In this document: piece by piece, positions 44,040-55,490 of the stretch
How the letters are laid out: each line of letters starts with the position of its first letter
Position numbering within the stretch: the first letter of the stretch is position 1
From: Heliocidaris erythrogramma
Lineage: Eukaryota; Echinodermata; Echinoidea; Camarodonta; Echinometridae
Reading direction: 5' to 3'
DNA: 64,000 bases
Assembly: GCA_025617745.1 (NCBI GenBank)
Contig: CM046870.1
Location: forward strand, 8,558,303 to 8,622,302
The notes under the pieces: model-generated
The model's input: the letters and a program-made list of their open reading frames with translations, nothing else
Database searches by the model: none
What the model was told of the DNA's origin: nothing
Program-made: the position numbers and the translations under genes

Positions 44040-45370
44040 ATGTAGAATTACTGAAACAGGATTTACATTTAGAGGGATGGGCAGATGTCTACAATGTAAA
44101 TGATGTCAATACCGCATACAAACATTTTAATAACAGATTACAATATTATTATGAAAAGAATATCCCTCTAGGCAAAATTAAAAACAAGCGAAGTAAACTC
44201 AGGAATCTTTGGATAACGAAAGGTTTATCGAAGTCAATACAAACACACAACCGCCTCTATAAATTACATTTACGCAATCCAACTGACACTAACCTAAAGA
44301 CATATAAAACTTACCGCAATAAATTAACAAAATTGATCCGAATATCCCGTAAATTACACTTTTCTAATAGAATAAAGAAGGCCAGTTTAAACACTACTGC
44401 AACTTGGAAAATCATCAAAGAGGTTATGGGAAAAAAGACAGATCCCCCACCCACGGATAATATCACACTAAATGGTACTAACATACATGATCCTAGTATT
44501 TATGCAAATTCATTTAATTCAGTTTTCACGAATATCAGCCCTGAACTCGCCAGCAAAATGAATAGCCATAACGCTCATCTTTCCGAACAAAACCAAGAGT
44601 CTCTCTTTCTAAACCAAAAACACATCCCAGCGAAATTGTTAATATTACCCAATCCCTTAACAGCTCAAAATCTCATGGTTTCGATAAAATAAGTATGTCT
44701 CTCTTAAAAGAAATAATCCAACCACTTGCAAAGCCTCTAACTCACATTTTTAATCACTCGTTATCACAAGGTGTTTTCCCTGATCTATTGAAAATAGCTA
44801 AAGTCAATCCAATTTTCAAAAAAGACGATCCGCACGAAATAAGTAATTATCGTCCATTTCCTTACTTCCAAGTATATCCAAAGTCTTAGAAAAAAATCGT
44901 TTATAATAGGTTACATACGTTTATCAATAAACACAATATACTCAATTCAAATCAATATGGTTTCAGGAAAAAATACTCAACTGACCTAGCATTAATTCAA
45001 ATTTATGACAAAATTACAAATGCCATAGCTAACAAAGTTGTTGGTATATTCTGTGACTTAAGTAAAGCATTCGATACGCTGAATCACGCTATCCTCATTT
45101 CCAAACTCAGTCATTATGGAATTCGGGGTCAACCACTCTTATGGTTTAAAGATTATTTAACAAAGAGAAGACAATACATTCAATGGATATGATTCTGATC
45201 CCCTTTTAGTTCAATGTGGTGTCCCCCAAGGCTCCATCTTAGGCCCACTACTATTTCTTCTTTATGTCAATGATATTATTAATACATCCTCCGTTCTTTC
45301 TTTTGTCTTATTTGCCGACGACACAAATATCTTTTGTTCTCACAAAGACCTTAATTCCTTAACCAATACT
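44040..45370 (+). pseudogene. LINE reverse transcriptase, N-terminal and catalytic part
   Basis: The linker (44333-44692) includes TTATWKIIKEVMGKKTDPP and NSFNSVFTNI. RT fingers start with PLAKPLTHIFNHSLSQGVFP and VNPIFKKDDPHEISNYRP (44695-44889). In other frames follow GIFCDLSKAFDTLNHAIL (about 45041-45095), CGVPQGSILGPLLFLLYVND (about 45212-45272) and the catalytic FADD at 45311-45322. Stops and frameshifts separate these blocks, so the gene is dead even though the catalytic aspartates remain. Confidence 0.85.
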
Positions 45371-46150
45371 TTGAATTATGAAATTAACAAAGTATCAAAC
45401 TGGTTTAAGTGCAATAAACTTTCTCTTAATATAAAAAAGACTCACTTCATGTATTTTAAACATCATTCTCATAATACAGACACACCAATATATATTAAAA
45501 TCCATGATATGCCAGTAGAAAAGAAAACTAAGTCCAAATTTTGGGGAGTAATTATAGATGAAACTTTGCCTTGGAATTACCATTTACATCACGTTTTAAT
45601 GTGCATTTCTAAAAGCATTGGTATAATTTCCAAGCTAAAGTTTCTTCTACCCTATGCAACCTTATTCCTGTTATATAATACGCTAGTTCTCCCGTATATA
45701 ACATATTGTAACATTGTATGGGCTAATTGTGGTTCGACAAAAATCAATTCTATTTTTAAACTACAAAAGAGAGCAATACGTATTTGTACCGGATCGCATT
45801 TCTTAACTCCCACTGACCCGTTATTCCATAAACTTAAAACGCTAAAAGTTTTCGACTTGAATACCATCCAAATAGCAGTCATAATGTTCAAGTACATTAA
45901 TAATCAACTTCCACCATCCTTTGATAACATGTTTAAGTTTAATAGTTCTGTTCATTTCTACCCTACTCGCATTTCTGGAAATTTCCATCTTACAAATCCC
46001 AAATTATCAATAACACACAATTCTGTAAGACATTCTGGTCCGGACATTTGGAATAATTTTCCCGATAACATAAAATCTTGTTCAACCATCTACTCCTTAA
46101 AAGCTACACTTAAACGAAAGATACTACAATCAAACGTGCCCACGCTTTAA
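45371..46150 (+). pseudogene. LINE reverse transcriptase, C-terminal part
   Basis: A 259-residue open frame continues from the palm. It has WFKCNKLSLNIKKTHFMYF, then KFWGVIIDETLPWNYHL, LVLPYITYCNIVWANCG and KLQKRAIRICTGSHF, and ends with GPDIWNNFPDNIKSC. This is the thumb and connection region common to CR1/Jockey-like elements. It is the longest intact frame of the element and ends in TAA at 46148-46150. Confidence 0.85.
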
Positions 46151-46740
46151 ATTAGTATTTACTATTTGCACCCGCACCTGCAATTGCACTGCACCCACTT
46201 GATCACGCAGTTTTACCAAGAGAGTTATGTCGCCTAATCTTTTTTACGAGGCCGCCATCCATTTCTAGCCCAACCGCTCACGATGGCGGTCTCCTGCGTT
46301 CTAAATTACCTCTCTAGTTTATTGGAGAAAAGTATTTACATAGGTCTATTATATTCCTTAATCTTGTTTGTATATGCTTTGTCTTATGTTTATTGTATAC
46401 TATTATTGTACATGATATTTTACTTATGTAATAAAAAATTCGATTTATTGTATGTTATTAGAACGCAGAAATAAAAGCAAACAAACAAACACGACCATTA
46501 AATTAGTGAAATGAAGAAAACCAATCTTAACATGAAACAGTTGTATGAAAGAACATTATATCAGTTAAAGCTTTAAAAGTTATAAAAAGAAAAGATGCAG
46601 AAGAAAGAAAATATGATCAATCATGAGCAATGTTCATCTGAAAAGAAAGATTAAAACAAGTCTAAAAAACACAAATGAAGAAAAACATGAACCAATAAAA
46701 GACATCAATTAAGACATAACCTGAAAACCCTGTCTTGGGT

Positions 46741-46776
<36 letters not shown>
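46741..46776. repeat. 36-bp poly-G tract
   Basis: An uninterrupted run of 36 G, the longest in the window. Assembly length here may be unreliable. Confidence 0.95.
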
Positions 46777-46777
<1 letters not shown>

Positions 46778-46872
46778 GCTGATGGTTTGGGAGAGATGGA
46801 ATCATGACCCCGATGTGTTCACAAATGAATATAACTCCCATTGTGAGAATGCCCCAGTCTGTTAGGTTACAT

Positions 46873-47395
46873 GTCGTTTTTCCGAAGGTTCGTATTTCCG
46901 AAGGTTCGTTTTTCCGAAGGTTCATAATTCCGAAGGTTCGTTATTCCGAAGGTTCGTTACTCCGAAGGTTCGTTTTTCCGAAGGTTTGTTTTTCCGAAGG
47001 TTCTTTTTTCCGAAAATGAAATAGGGTTCATAATTCCGAAGGTTCGTATTTCCGAAAATGAAATGAGGTTCGTATTTCCGAAAATGAAAAAGGGTTCGTA
47101 TTTCCGAAAATGAAAAAGGGTTCGTATTTCCGAAAATGAAAAAGGGTTCGTATTTCCGAAAATGAAATAGGGTTCGTATTTCCGAAAATGAAATAGGGTT
47201 CGTATTTCCGAAAATGAAATAGGGTTCGTATTTCCGAAAATGAAAAAGGGTTCGTATTTCCGAAAATGAAAAAGGGTTCGTATTTCCGAAAATGAAATAG
47301 GGTTCGTATTTCCGAAAATGAAAAAGGGTTCGTATTTCCAAAAATGAAAAAGGGTTCGTATTTCCGAAAATGAAAAAAGGTTGTAAATTCAGAGA
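46873..47395 (+). repeat. Left array of 16-bp and 26-bp repeats
   Basis: About eight 16-bp units GGTTCGTTTTTCCGAA (and variants) are followed by about fourteen 26-bp units, in which the 16-mer is extended by AATGAAAWAG. The dyad TTCG..CGAA is kept in each unit. A 200-residue minus-strand frame over the array is an artefact of the repeat. Confidence 0.9.
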
Positions 47396-48490
47396 ATACG
47401 GCGTCAATCCGTATTTCGGATAGGGAGGAGGGGAAAGACGGCCAAGTGTAAAGATATTCATTTCGTACTCAATAATCATAACAATGATGATAACAATTAT
47501 AATAAAATCCAGAGAAATAGCCATTATGTTATCGTAATTCCTATCAATATTATCATTATTATTATGATTATTATTATTGTAATTATTATTATTATTATCA
47601 TCATTATTGTTATTATTAATATTATTATCATTATTACCATTGTACCTATTAAAATAACCAATATTTGTGAGCGAGCGTAGAGAGCGAGCGCCTCAGGAAT
47701 ACATGTTTCATTTCTCATAAAATGATATTACTTCGGTGATTAAAATACATACTGATGTATTGAAGAAAGTGAAAATGATCGGATTCCGGATTAAATTTGC
47801 TACAACGAAATTGGCTTGAAGTTATTTATATAATGTATATACCGCTTTGGAAAATGAGACACACCAAACTTCCAAGTAGATCTTTACAAGCAGCAAATGG
47901 CCACGTAATGTTTTTGAAAGGGGGAGCTGATGCCTCTTGGCAGAATATCATACTCCCCGTTTCTACAATTTGCAAGCGAGCGAAGCGAGTTAGAAAAAAA
48001 ACATAAAACATAAAAACATTTTTTATTGTAATGGAAATGCAATTTCGTCATCAAAAGACAAATATAGAACATATAATAATGAGCCATGAATAATATTTCT
48101 TAACCCTGCTGCCGAATGTGGAATATTTGGGCACTTCACTCGCCCTAATGAAGGGCGTTCCCTGTCCTAAACTATTCCGTTTCTAAATCTTACGCGCTAG
48201 TGAGCAAGTAAAAAAAAGGAGATATTGTCTATAGAATAATGATTTTGTTACCAGATAATCCAAACAACGATAACATTTTGAGTACCTTCCCGCCCACAGA
48301 TAAGGATAGCCGACCATCTCGCTTCCCAAAATAAAAGGGCACCACGCTGCTGGATTCCAGCGAGCCAAACATTGACACTCTTTAAGATGTAATTACTTCG
48401 TCAACATTCAACATAAATTGTGATTAAAAAAGTATACTATGAAAAGTGTATACTAAAAATAAGGTGGGGGCGTCCTGCATCCCTAGCCCT
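47396..48490. other. Interior of fold-back candidate: ATT repeats, no gene
   Basis: ATT/ATC microsatellites lie at 47480-47640 and GCGAGCG motifs at 47670 and 47973. No coding sequence is seen. Confidence 0.5.
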
Positions 48491-48642
48491 CAGAGCCATC
48501 TATTACAGAGTTTGGCCAACTCGGCTCCATGTAGGTAGCAATATGGCGCTTGTTGCTTTGTTAGGCAAGCACTAAACAAAGGAATATACGCCATGTTGTG
48601 CCCAAATAAACCGAGTTGGCCGAAGTCTATAATATGGCTCTG
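48491..48642 (+). mobile_element. Small palindromic MITE
   Basis: The ends CAGAGCCATCTATTACAGAG and its inverse CTATAATATGGCTCTG, together with TTGGCCAACTCGG / CCGAGTTGGCCGAA, form arms of about 33 bp. The CAGAG..CTCTG ends recall hAT elements, but the flanks do not match. Confidence 0.65.
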
Positions 48643-50464
48643 TAGATGACTCTACAAGCCCTCCCCTCCGGTCCCCAAAACAACAACAGCAATAAAAACA
48701 ACAACATAATATTACAGAGAGTTCATAAAGGAGTCACTGCTATGTTTAATAAATAGCCTGGCAAGAAGCACAACATATTATAACAAGCATATTATTGATA
48801 CGTATAGGCTATAGGCCAATTATACGGTCATGACAAGGGAAATAAAAGAAGCAATAGAAGAGTAACCGGTGCAATATCTAAGTCTGGTCGCATAACTCCA
48901 TCCAAAATGACATCGTCATCGTAATTCTGGGTAGTCCACTTCATAATAACAATTGTAATAATAATAATAATAATAACAACAATAATATTATCAATAATAA
49001 AAAATATAATACTGATAATATATTAGTAATAATAATAATAAAAATGATAAAACAGGATAATACTACTACTAATAATAATGATAATAATGATAATTATAAA
49101 AATAACAATAATAATAATACAAATAATACTAGTAATAATAAATAAATGAATAGATACCATAAACAACCAAAGCCGAAGAAAGATGGATCGTAACAAGTTA
49201 AAGAAGGAGTCTTATCATCAGGCTGATATGATTATCATAAAAGGAAACAAAAGTAAAACCAAACTATAATGCAAAATATCTTAAACAATTTATGCAGCAG
49301 GGCAGACTGAAATCATTGAGCATGTTTTATAACCTTGCAAAAGTATTAACATTTCTTAAAACAGATTAAAATCTTAAATTGTAGAGGTAAATGAAGCATA
49401 GTATGCTGAAATTAATGACCTTGCTTACACAACTATACAGCATTTTGTTTGCCGCATATCTGAAATGATCTATGACGCAGATAGTTTTCAAACACTTTAC
49501 AATTCCAACAGAACTTTACAAAAGCCGTGCAGCAGCTACTTCTTAAGAAAACCAAATTCAAGAAAAGAAAGATAACAAGTGAGCAACAACAAAAATGTTA
49601 AAGCCACTGCTATGTAGCACACCGCATCTGAAGAATAAAAATAACTCTTTATACTGGCATATTATGTGTAAGTATATAGGTCAGGTGCAATCGCTAATTG
49701 AATATAATTATAATGATTAAAAGCAACATACAACCAAATTTGAAGAATAGTGGATCAAAATGTTAAGTTTTCTTTCAGTCGGGCTAAAATAATTATCATA
49801 CAGGGAATAATCCTAACTATCTATGCCGCATAAATAGATTAAAATCATTGAACATGTTCTTTAACTTTGCCAAAATACCATCATTTCTAAACATGGATGA
49901 AAATCTTTCATTTTATACAGCTGCTTACAGCATAATTTTAACAGTTACAACCGCTGACCTGAAGTTTGAAATAACTTTTACAAGCATAACGAATTACAAA
50001 ACACTAAAAGACATTGAGAGTAAAACAATCCTCATCGTAAAAAAATAGAAATAAGGAATTACACATGGAGAAGAAAACATTCTGACCTAAATTAATGGCT
50101 TTTATCAACCAGTGCCCCGCCTTATAAGGAGTTGAAGCGATTTATTTGAAACAATCGCAAGTTAAAAATCAATCGCAACTGTGTACTTAACATATGCCTA
50201 GGCATAGGCGTACGAGAAGGGGGCTGCTGCAGCCAACCCCCCTCCCCCGGATTTTGAAAGTGCCGATATTCCGGCAACTCACACCTCATATTCAGGGAGT
50301 GAGGTGCCCGAATATCCTCATATTCCAGTCATTATATGCCGAAATATGTTATTTTTATGATTTTTCACAACGGAAAGGCACAATTATTTTTGGTCGCTAG
50401 CTTCGCGCGCTCGTAAATTAAAAAAAGGAAAGTTGCTATCATATTTTTTACAACAAAAAGGCCA
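48643..50464. other. AT-rich interior with AAT microsatellite
   Basis: (AAT)n and related repeats lie at about 48955-49150. The rest is A-rich and without coding motifs. Confidence 0.5.
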
Positions 50465-50550
50465 TACATAGGTGCCGTAACAGGGATCAAACCCCCAACC
50501 TTCGCGTTTCCAGTCAAGCGCTGTAAACCGTTCGACTACGACACCTCCAC

Positions 50551-50553
<3 letters not shown>
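50465..50553 (-). repeat. tRNA-derived SINE head
   Basis: On the minus strand it reads GGAGGTGTCGTAGTCGAACG (A-box TAGTCGAACGG), then CAGCGCTTGACTGGAAACGC and the B-box-like GGGTTTGATCCCTG, ending in GGCACC. The T-arm pairs well, but the D-region is extended. The same family recurs at 53350-53425. Confidence 0.65.

Positions 50554-50583
<30 letters not shown>
50552..50583. repeat. CA dinucleotide microsatellite
   Basis: A (CA)n tract directly next to the tRNA-like SINE head. Confidence 0.9.
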
Positions 50584-50585
<2 letters not shown>

Positions 50586-50801
50586 AACACTTATTCGATT
50601 TTTCTAATCTCGTCCTCTTATTTTCGTCTCTTTTCTCTTCTCCTCTCCTCTTTTATAAACCTTCCCAGTTTTGTGTCTCCATTTCATTTTTTTTATTCAT
50701 TGCGGGGGTGGGGGAGGTGCTTTTCGTCGAAAAGAGATCCGCTTTTTGAAGATGGCAATTAAAACCATAATATCCTATCGTTACCCTAAATTTCCCTTTA
50801 A

Positions 50802-51049
50802 CAGTGGCGTAGCTAGAGTCTAGCCATTGTGGGAGCACTGGCACCATTGGAGGCACAAGTCTTTTGGAATAATCTTAAAGCTAATCTAAGACACCGCTGG
50901 TGGAAGAGGATTGGGGGGGATTGCCGGAAGGGGTCCAACCGTCTTCTTTCCTACTTTATTTTATTTTCTTTTTTTTTCTTATTTTTTCGCCATCCGATGA
51001 GGGAGGGGTGGTGGCGTGCCCTCCCCCCCCCCCGTTGCTACACCTCTGC
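50802..51049 (+). mobile_element. hAT-like MITE fragment
   Basis: It begins CAGTGGCGTAGCTAGAG and ends near GTTGCTACACCTCTG, an imperfect inverse. It lies just before the right minisatellite array. Confidence 0.5.
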
Positions 51050-51084
51050 TCCTGATGAATTCGCCTTTTTTTACCAGGAATTAT

Positions 51085-51652
51085 GGACCCTATTTCATTT
51101 TTCGGAAATACGAACCCTATTTCATTTTCGGAAATACGAACCCTATTTCATTTTCGGAAATACGAACCTTATTTCATTTTCGGAAATACGAACCTTATTT
51201 CATTTTCGGAAATACGAACCCTTTTTCATTTTCGGAAATACGAACCTTATTTCATTTTCGGAAATACGAACCCTATTTCATTTTCGGAAATACGAACCCT
51301 TTTTCATTTTCGGAAATACGAACCTTATTTTATTTTCGGAAATACGAACCCTTTTTCATTTTCGGAAATACGAACCCTTTTTCATTTTCGGAAATACGAA
51401 CCTTCGGAATTATGAACCCTCTTTCATTTTCGGAAATACGAACCTTCGGAAATACGAACCCTATTTCATTTTCGGAATTATGAACCTTCGGATAAACGAA
51501 CCTTCGGAATAACGAACCTTTGGAATAATGCAACAAATGTTCGGAATTACGAACCCTTTTTCATTTTCGGAATTATGAACCCCCAGGCATGGGAAATTAG
51601 TGTTTCGGAAATACGAACCTTCGGAAAAACGAACCTTCGGAAAAACGAGATG
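51085..51652 (-). repeat. Right array of 26-bp and 16-bp repeats (inverted)
   Basis: About twelve or more 26-bp units come first, then mixed units, then 16-bp units toward 51652. This is the mirror image of 46873-47395. Because 26 is not a multiple of 3, all three forward frames stay open and give the same period-26 peptide; these frames are not genes. Confidence 0.9.
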
Positions 51653-51665
51653 CCCCCGTGAGAAT

Positions 51666-52118
51666 AGGGGTAGTTCATTGCCACCCCCCCCCCCCCCCCG
51701 CCTTCATCATGCGTATACTGTATGTTGTCCTGGTCGTTCTTATTTGAATGTTCTATGTGCTAAGAAGCACGCCTGAAAACGAAATAGAAAACCTAACTGC
51801 GGCCAAAATCTAAGGTAAAGGAAACTGGCACGAATTTGAATGACGGATGTGTATTGCCAAACTGATTAACATTTTGGCCAATTTGAAAACGTCGTTTAAA
51901 ACTGAATGCAATTTGACGAAGATGAATGTTCTGGAGTTTAAAATTGAACCGTGAGAACAGCAGGCTAACAAAAATCACTCGAACTTGAATGACATGTAAT
52001 GCATATGTCCGCTATTTTGACGAAATTAGCCGGGAAAACCTATCATTATCACTATTAATGCTATTATTCTTATCATTATTATTATTATTGTTATTGCTCT
52101 CATTATTATTATTATTTA

Positions 52119-52162
<44 letters not shown>

Positions 52163-52185
52163 TATCATCATTATAATTATTACTA
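51666..52185. other. Intergenic with poly-C and ATT repeats
   Basis: A poly-C run lies at about 51683-51699 and ATT-type repeats at 52040-52185. No gene is seen. Confidence 0.5.
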
Positions 52186-52285
52186 TTTATTCCGTCACAA
52201 TAGAAATTCGACGTTGCGGGGAAAGAAACCGTGCGTTAAGGGGAATGATAGCAATAGGCTGAGATAAAAGGATTCCCCCTAACGC
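52186..52285 (+). mobile_element. Small MITE (copy 2 of the 8804-8953 family)
   Basis: It shares TTATTCCGTCACAATA, GCGTTAAGGGGAATGATA and TAGGCTGAGATAAAAGGATT with 8804-8953. It is flanked by ATT repeats. Confidence 0.6.
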
Positions 52286-52384
52286 TTGAAAAAGAGTTAT
52301 TGTTATTATCATTATTATTATTATCATTATCATCATTAGTTTGGTTCTCGGAGATATTTCGGTCTTGTGCACCCTTCGAAAGTT

Positions 52385-52584
52385 AATGTCGTTTGCTTAG
52401 CATGTGAGCGTCACTGTACTGCCCATTGAGGGAATGCTCCCCAGGGAGTGGAGAATGTGCATACATTGTGTGCGGGCGTGCCAGAATCCAATGACCGGGG
52501 TAATGATATATATCTAGCGCTTTGGGCCAGTTTGGGAAAGGCGCTTTATAAATGCCAGGTATTATTATTAATATTATTATTATT
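52385..52584 (+). repeat. SINE/LINE 3' end with ATT tail
   Basis: The end reads TATCTAGCGCTTTGGGCC, then GGCGCTTTATAAATGCCAGG and (ATT)n. A GCGC stem followed by TATAAATGC and ATT repeats is typical of elements moved by L2/CR1-type LINEs. Confidence 0.65.
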
Positions 52585-52589
52585 TTGTT

Positions 52590-53220
52590 CGGACGAAAAA
52601 TGAGACAACTGGAAGATCAACATACAGAAAAAAAACACGCACAAACAAACAAAAACAAAACAAAACACGAAGAGTCTAGAGCGGAGGAATTTTGGCCTAA
52701 TACTAAAGGAGGTAGATGCCACTGATAAGTGTTATACTTGTGATCATATCGGTGACTGTATGTATATGTTTGTTTTCTTTTTTCTTTTGGTAAAGAAATT
52801 ACTATGTTTTCGAAAGAGGTTGAAAGGTATATACAAAGATACTTCATATCAAGTTTTCAGTTTGAACCATTTCATGTATTGTATGTAACGACTCTGGGTC
52901 AAAGAGGAAAGGGGATGTTGATATATTGTTAAAATATGCACTTTCTGCTATTTACAAAGGTTTTGTTGGAAAGGAACCGAAAAAGAAAATAACAAAATAG
53001 GAGACTTTCAAATATTATGTTTTATTTGGTGAACTACTGTCTACAAATACACACAAATATTCAAGGAGAAAATCATGTATATCTTTACAGCAATGGAAAC
53101 AAATGCTTGGAATGTAAAAATGTTTGTATCTTAATGAAGAAATACATATTTTTTATTATTATTATAATTATTTTTTAAAATTATTAAAATTATTTTTTAA
53201 AATTATTAGTACGAATAGTA

Positions 53221-53262
<42 letters not shown>

Positions 53263-53345
53263 TAGTAGGAGTAGTAGACTAGTAGTAATAGTAGTATTTC
53301 AGTATTATCATTATTCTTATTGTTGTTTCATTTGGGCAGTCAATA
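52590..53345. other. No gene; AGT microsatellite
   Basis: (AGT)n lies at about 53217-53270. The rest is AT-rich without motifs. Confidence 0.5.
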
Positions 53346-53349
53346 TACA

Positions 53350-53425
53350 AATATAATTGACCCACGACCTTCGCAACTCCAGTCAAGTGTTTAGACCCAC
53401 TCGACTCCGACACCTCTACGAATAA
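53350..53425 (-). repeat. tRNA-derived SINE head, second copy
   Basis: On the minus strand AGAGGTGTCGGAGTCGAGTG is followed by ACTTGACTGGAGTTGCGAAG and TCGTGGGTCAAT, parallel to 50465-50553 but more diverged. Confidence 0.55.
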
Positions 53426-53429
53426 CTAA

Positions 53430-54350
53430 GTAAGTGTTACATGCGCAAGTAAAGTAAGACGATTAAAGGAAAATGCTAATTAACATGTATGGTTAAATGG
53501 AAATTAAACCTTCATGGACAGTTTTTCTGAAACAGAAAATCAGAGATGCAGATTGGCGAAAGTTTGAACGAAATCGGACAAGCAATAATGAATTAATGAA
53601 TGAATTAATTAATAATCACTATACATTATGGGGCTTCAAACCGGCCGAGTTAGTAATGTCACTGTGTTGTAGCGGCGGACAAATCTTCTCCCATCTGTTC
53701 TAACACAAAAAATTACTAAAATTTTTCAAATTGTACACTAAATTTATGACATTTTAGTGTACGAGAGAGCTAATCGCCGTAAATACGTCACAATCGACTG
53801 ACCAAACTGCCAATTTAAGATTTACGCAGAATTAGTGATCTCAATTTTTTGAAATATTCCAAACTTTCTTATAACTTGCCCAATTTCTTTCAAACATTTA
53901 TTATCCTGTGTCTTTTATATTTCTGTTTTTGCACAAATCAAATCATTACAAAGGTTGGACTGCTCTTTAGTTGTCTTCTGTTCATACATAATTCATTATA
54001 TTTCACTTCATTTAATTTAATTTATTCAGTTTGGAATATTAATACATGTACAACATATTTATATCAAAGTCTTTATATGAAAACAGAATTTTTTTTTAAA
54101 CAGAACGGGAGCTGCAGGATAAGTAAAAAAAAATCAATGAATGAACTTGAAATTTCATAGAATGATTGGTCTGCTTTCCATAACTTCTCTTCGTTCAATT
54201 ATTAACGAAAATATTAATCTTTATGAATATGATTTTAGTAAATTATTAAATTAAAGAAAATGGTGATTTCCGACAAAATCAATGCTGCGGTCTTGATAAT
54301 AACATGATTCGAAAGGTGGGAGCTTTTTTAAAAACATCCGCCCGGTCTGT
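53430..54350 (-). other. Probable 3' untranslated region and flank of the sialyltransferase gene
   Basis: On the minus strand this follows the stop codon at 54351-54353. An AATAAA polyadenylation signal candidate lies at 54026-54021, about 325 bases after the stop. No other coding sequence is seen. Confidence 0.45.
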
Positions 54351-54571
54351 TTAGGGGTCAGTGTCCCTATAGAAGAAGCGAATGACGCCCTCTTTATGAA
54401 GTTTTTCCCAGAGTCCTCGTTCGTTGTGTACATCGTGGCATCCGGTCGGAGATTTGTCTGGGTCCTTGAAATGTTCGTCATAGTAGTGAAGACTGTATCG
54501 CGGATCGTAGCCGAATCCATAGATGGTTGCTTCGTCACATATGTGAACAGCTAGCATGACCACCAGGGCGC
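54351..54571 (-). CDS. GT29 sialyltransferase (ST3Gal-like), terminal exon
   Basis: GT29 enzymes move sialic acid from CMP-sialic acid to galactose-type acceptors in the Golgi lumen. The minus-strand exon encodes about 72 residues: the end of sialylmotif S (VVMLAVHICDEATIYGFGYD), motif III (LHYYD) and motif VS, H-x4-E in GCHDVHNERG, which supplies the catalytic His. It ends GVIRFFYRDTDP and a TAA at 54353-54351. The pattern GFGYD..LHYY..H-x4-E..LHKEGVI best fits the ST3Gal III-VI branch (by memory of the family). I place the 3' splice site at 54572 (pyrimidine-rich, CACCAAG), an AAG acceptor, so this edge is approximate. Upstream exons with motif L must lie to the right; none was found before 64000. 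No lesions are visible. Confidence 0.85.
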
Positions 54572-54599
54572 CTTGGTGAGGGAGTATGGAAGTAACGTT

Positions 54600-55490
54600 T
54601 TAGATTTAGAATCATTATAATGATGGAATTAATAAATGGCTACACACATCGAACTGAGGAGGATTCATGATTTTGTTGTTTTTTCATACAAACACTGTTG
54701 ATGGTCCAATTCCCCCCCCCCCCCCCAAATCTCTGAGAAGCACAAAATTAGGTTATCGGGGAAAATGGAGGTCCAATTCACAAAAGAAAGCTATGACAAG
54801 CTAAAATAAGGGGTCCGAACTCCCGTCATCCCCCACGCCTGGATCCACTGTGCTTATCATGAAAAATGTAGGCGCCATTATTATTCATTTTGCATTCAGC
54901 ATTTGAACGATATGATGATGCGTCAATGATGCGTCAATAACGCACCAGTCGCTGACGCAGGCCTAAGTCAGTAAAATTCGCCTCGTGTAGGCCCACAGCG
55001 GGCAGTAGAAATTATTGTAATACTGTAACGAAATAACCGAATGAAATTAAGTCATGGAATGCAAACGTACAATCCATTTCTGGGCGACACAATTTTTGTA
55101 TAATATTCATCTATGAAAATAATCAATTCGACTATGCAAGTTGCGCATGGTCTTTGAAGCACCATATAAAAGTATAAAATCGTATAAAGAGAATGCAAAA
55201 TGAACAGTGCAAAATTCTGCTGAATTACTAGCTCCAGCACAATTTGCCTTTGGAGTTTTGATTAGTCTAATGCAATATAAAGCCCAACTCACACGAGGCG
55301 TTGGTTGACTAGCGTCGATTACTCCAACTATTGTTAAATCCAATGGAATTCATGCTGCGGAGATCATCAGACGCTTGCCATTGGCCTGACAAGCATATAC
55401 GAAGCTTCTTTTTTTGTTCTTTTCACATTCACTGGCTTTATATACAATGCACCCACTTGCTACTGAACAGGGTAACTGATGTATTATTAA
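54600..55490. other. Intronic or intergenic DNA, no feature
   Basis: On the gene model this is intron. It contains a poly-C tract near 54712-54726 and the words CGCCTCGTGT (54977) and ACACGAGGCG (55292), which are inverted to each other. Open frames are not coding. Confidence 0.45.

Larger units (their letters stand above)
43202..46480 (+). mobile_element. APE-type LINE (CR1/Jockey-like group), multiply broken
   Basis: Endonuclease, reverse transcriptase and C-terminal parts occur in order on the plus strand in at least five frames. The coding part ends at 46150, and the element probably ends near AAATAAAAGCAAACAAACAAAC (about 46470-46490). No ORF1 is seen. The copy is inactive. It is related to, but distinct from, the minus-strand LINE at 22.4-23.4 kb. 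Confidence 0.85.
46851..51657. mobile_element. Candidate fold-back (TU/FB-like) transposon with minisatellite ends
   Basis: Two arrays of the same repeats lie in opposite orientation, 46873-47395 and about 51085-51652. Each has 16-bp units on its outer side and 26-bp units on its inner side. An identical octamer GTGAGAAT stands just outside both ends (46843-46850 and 51658-51665). Inverted ends built of short outer and longer inner tandem repeats are the hallmark of fold-back elements, including sea-urchin TU elements, for which I recall 8-bp target duplications. The interior (47.4-51.0 kb) has no transposase and includes a MITE, a SINE and a hAT-like fragment. Confidence 0.65.

Noticed and set aside
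46922..47524. 200-residue minus-strand open frame rich in FRKYEPYFIFGNTN repeats
   Set aside because: It is a translation of the 26-bp minisatellite. Neighbouring frames read the same peptide, and no conserved domain or start context supports a gene.
50829..51512. 227-residue plus-strand frame and two overlapping frames
   Set aside because: It is the inverted copy of the same minisatellite. All three frames are open because the unit is 26 bp and lacks stops.
46873..51652. CRISPR-like regular repeats
   Set aside because: The spacers are constant or themselves repeats, there are no cas genes, and the context is eukaryotic.
54975..55305. Inverted CGCCTCGTGT / ACACGAGGCG pair as a transposon
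   Set aside because: Only 10 bp match over 300 bp and no target duplication is seen; it may be chance.
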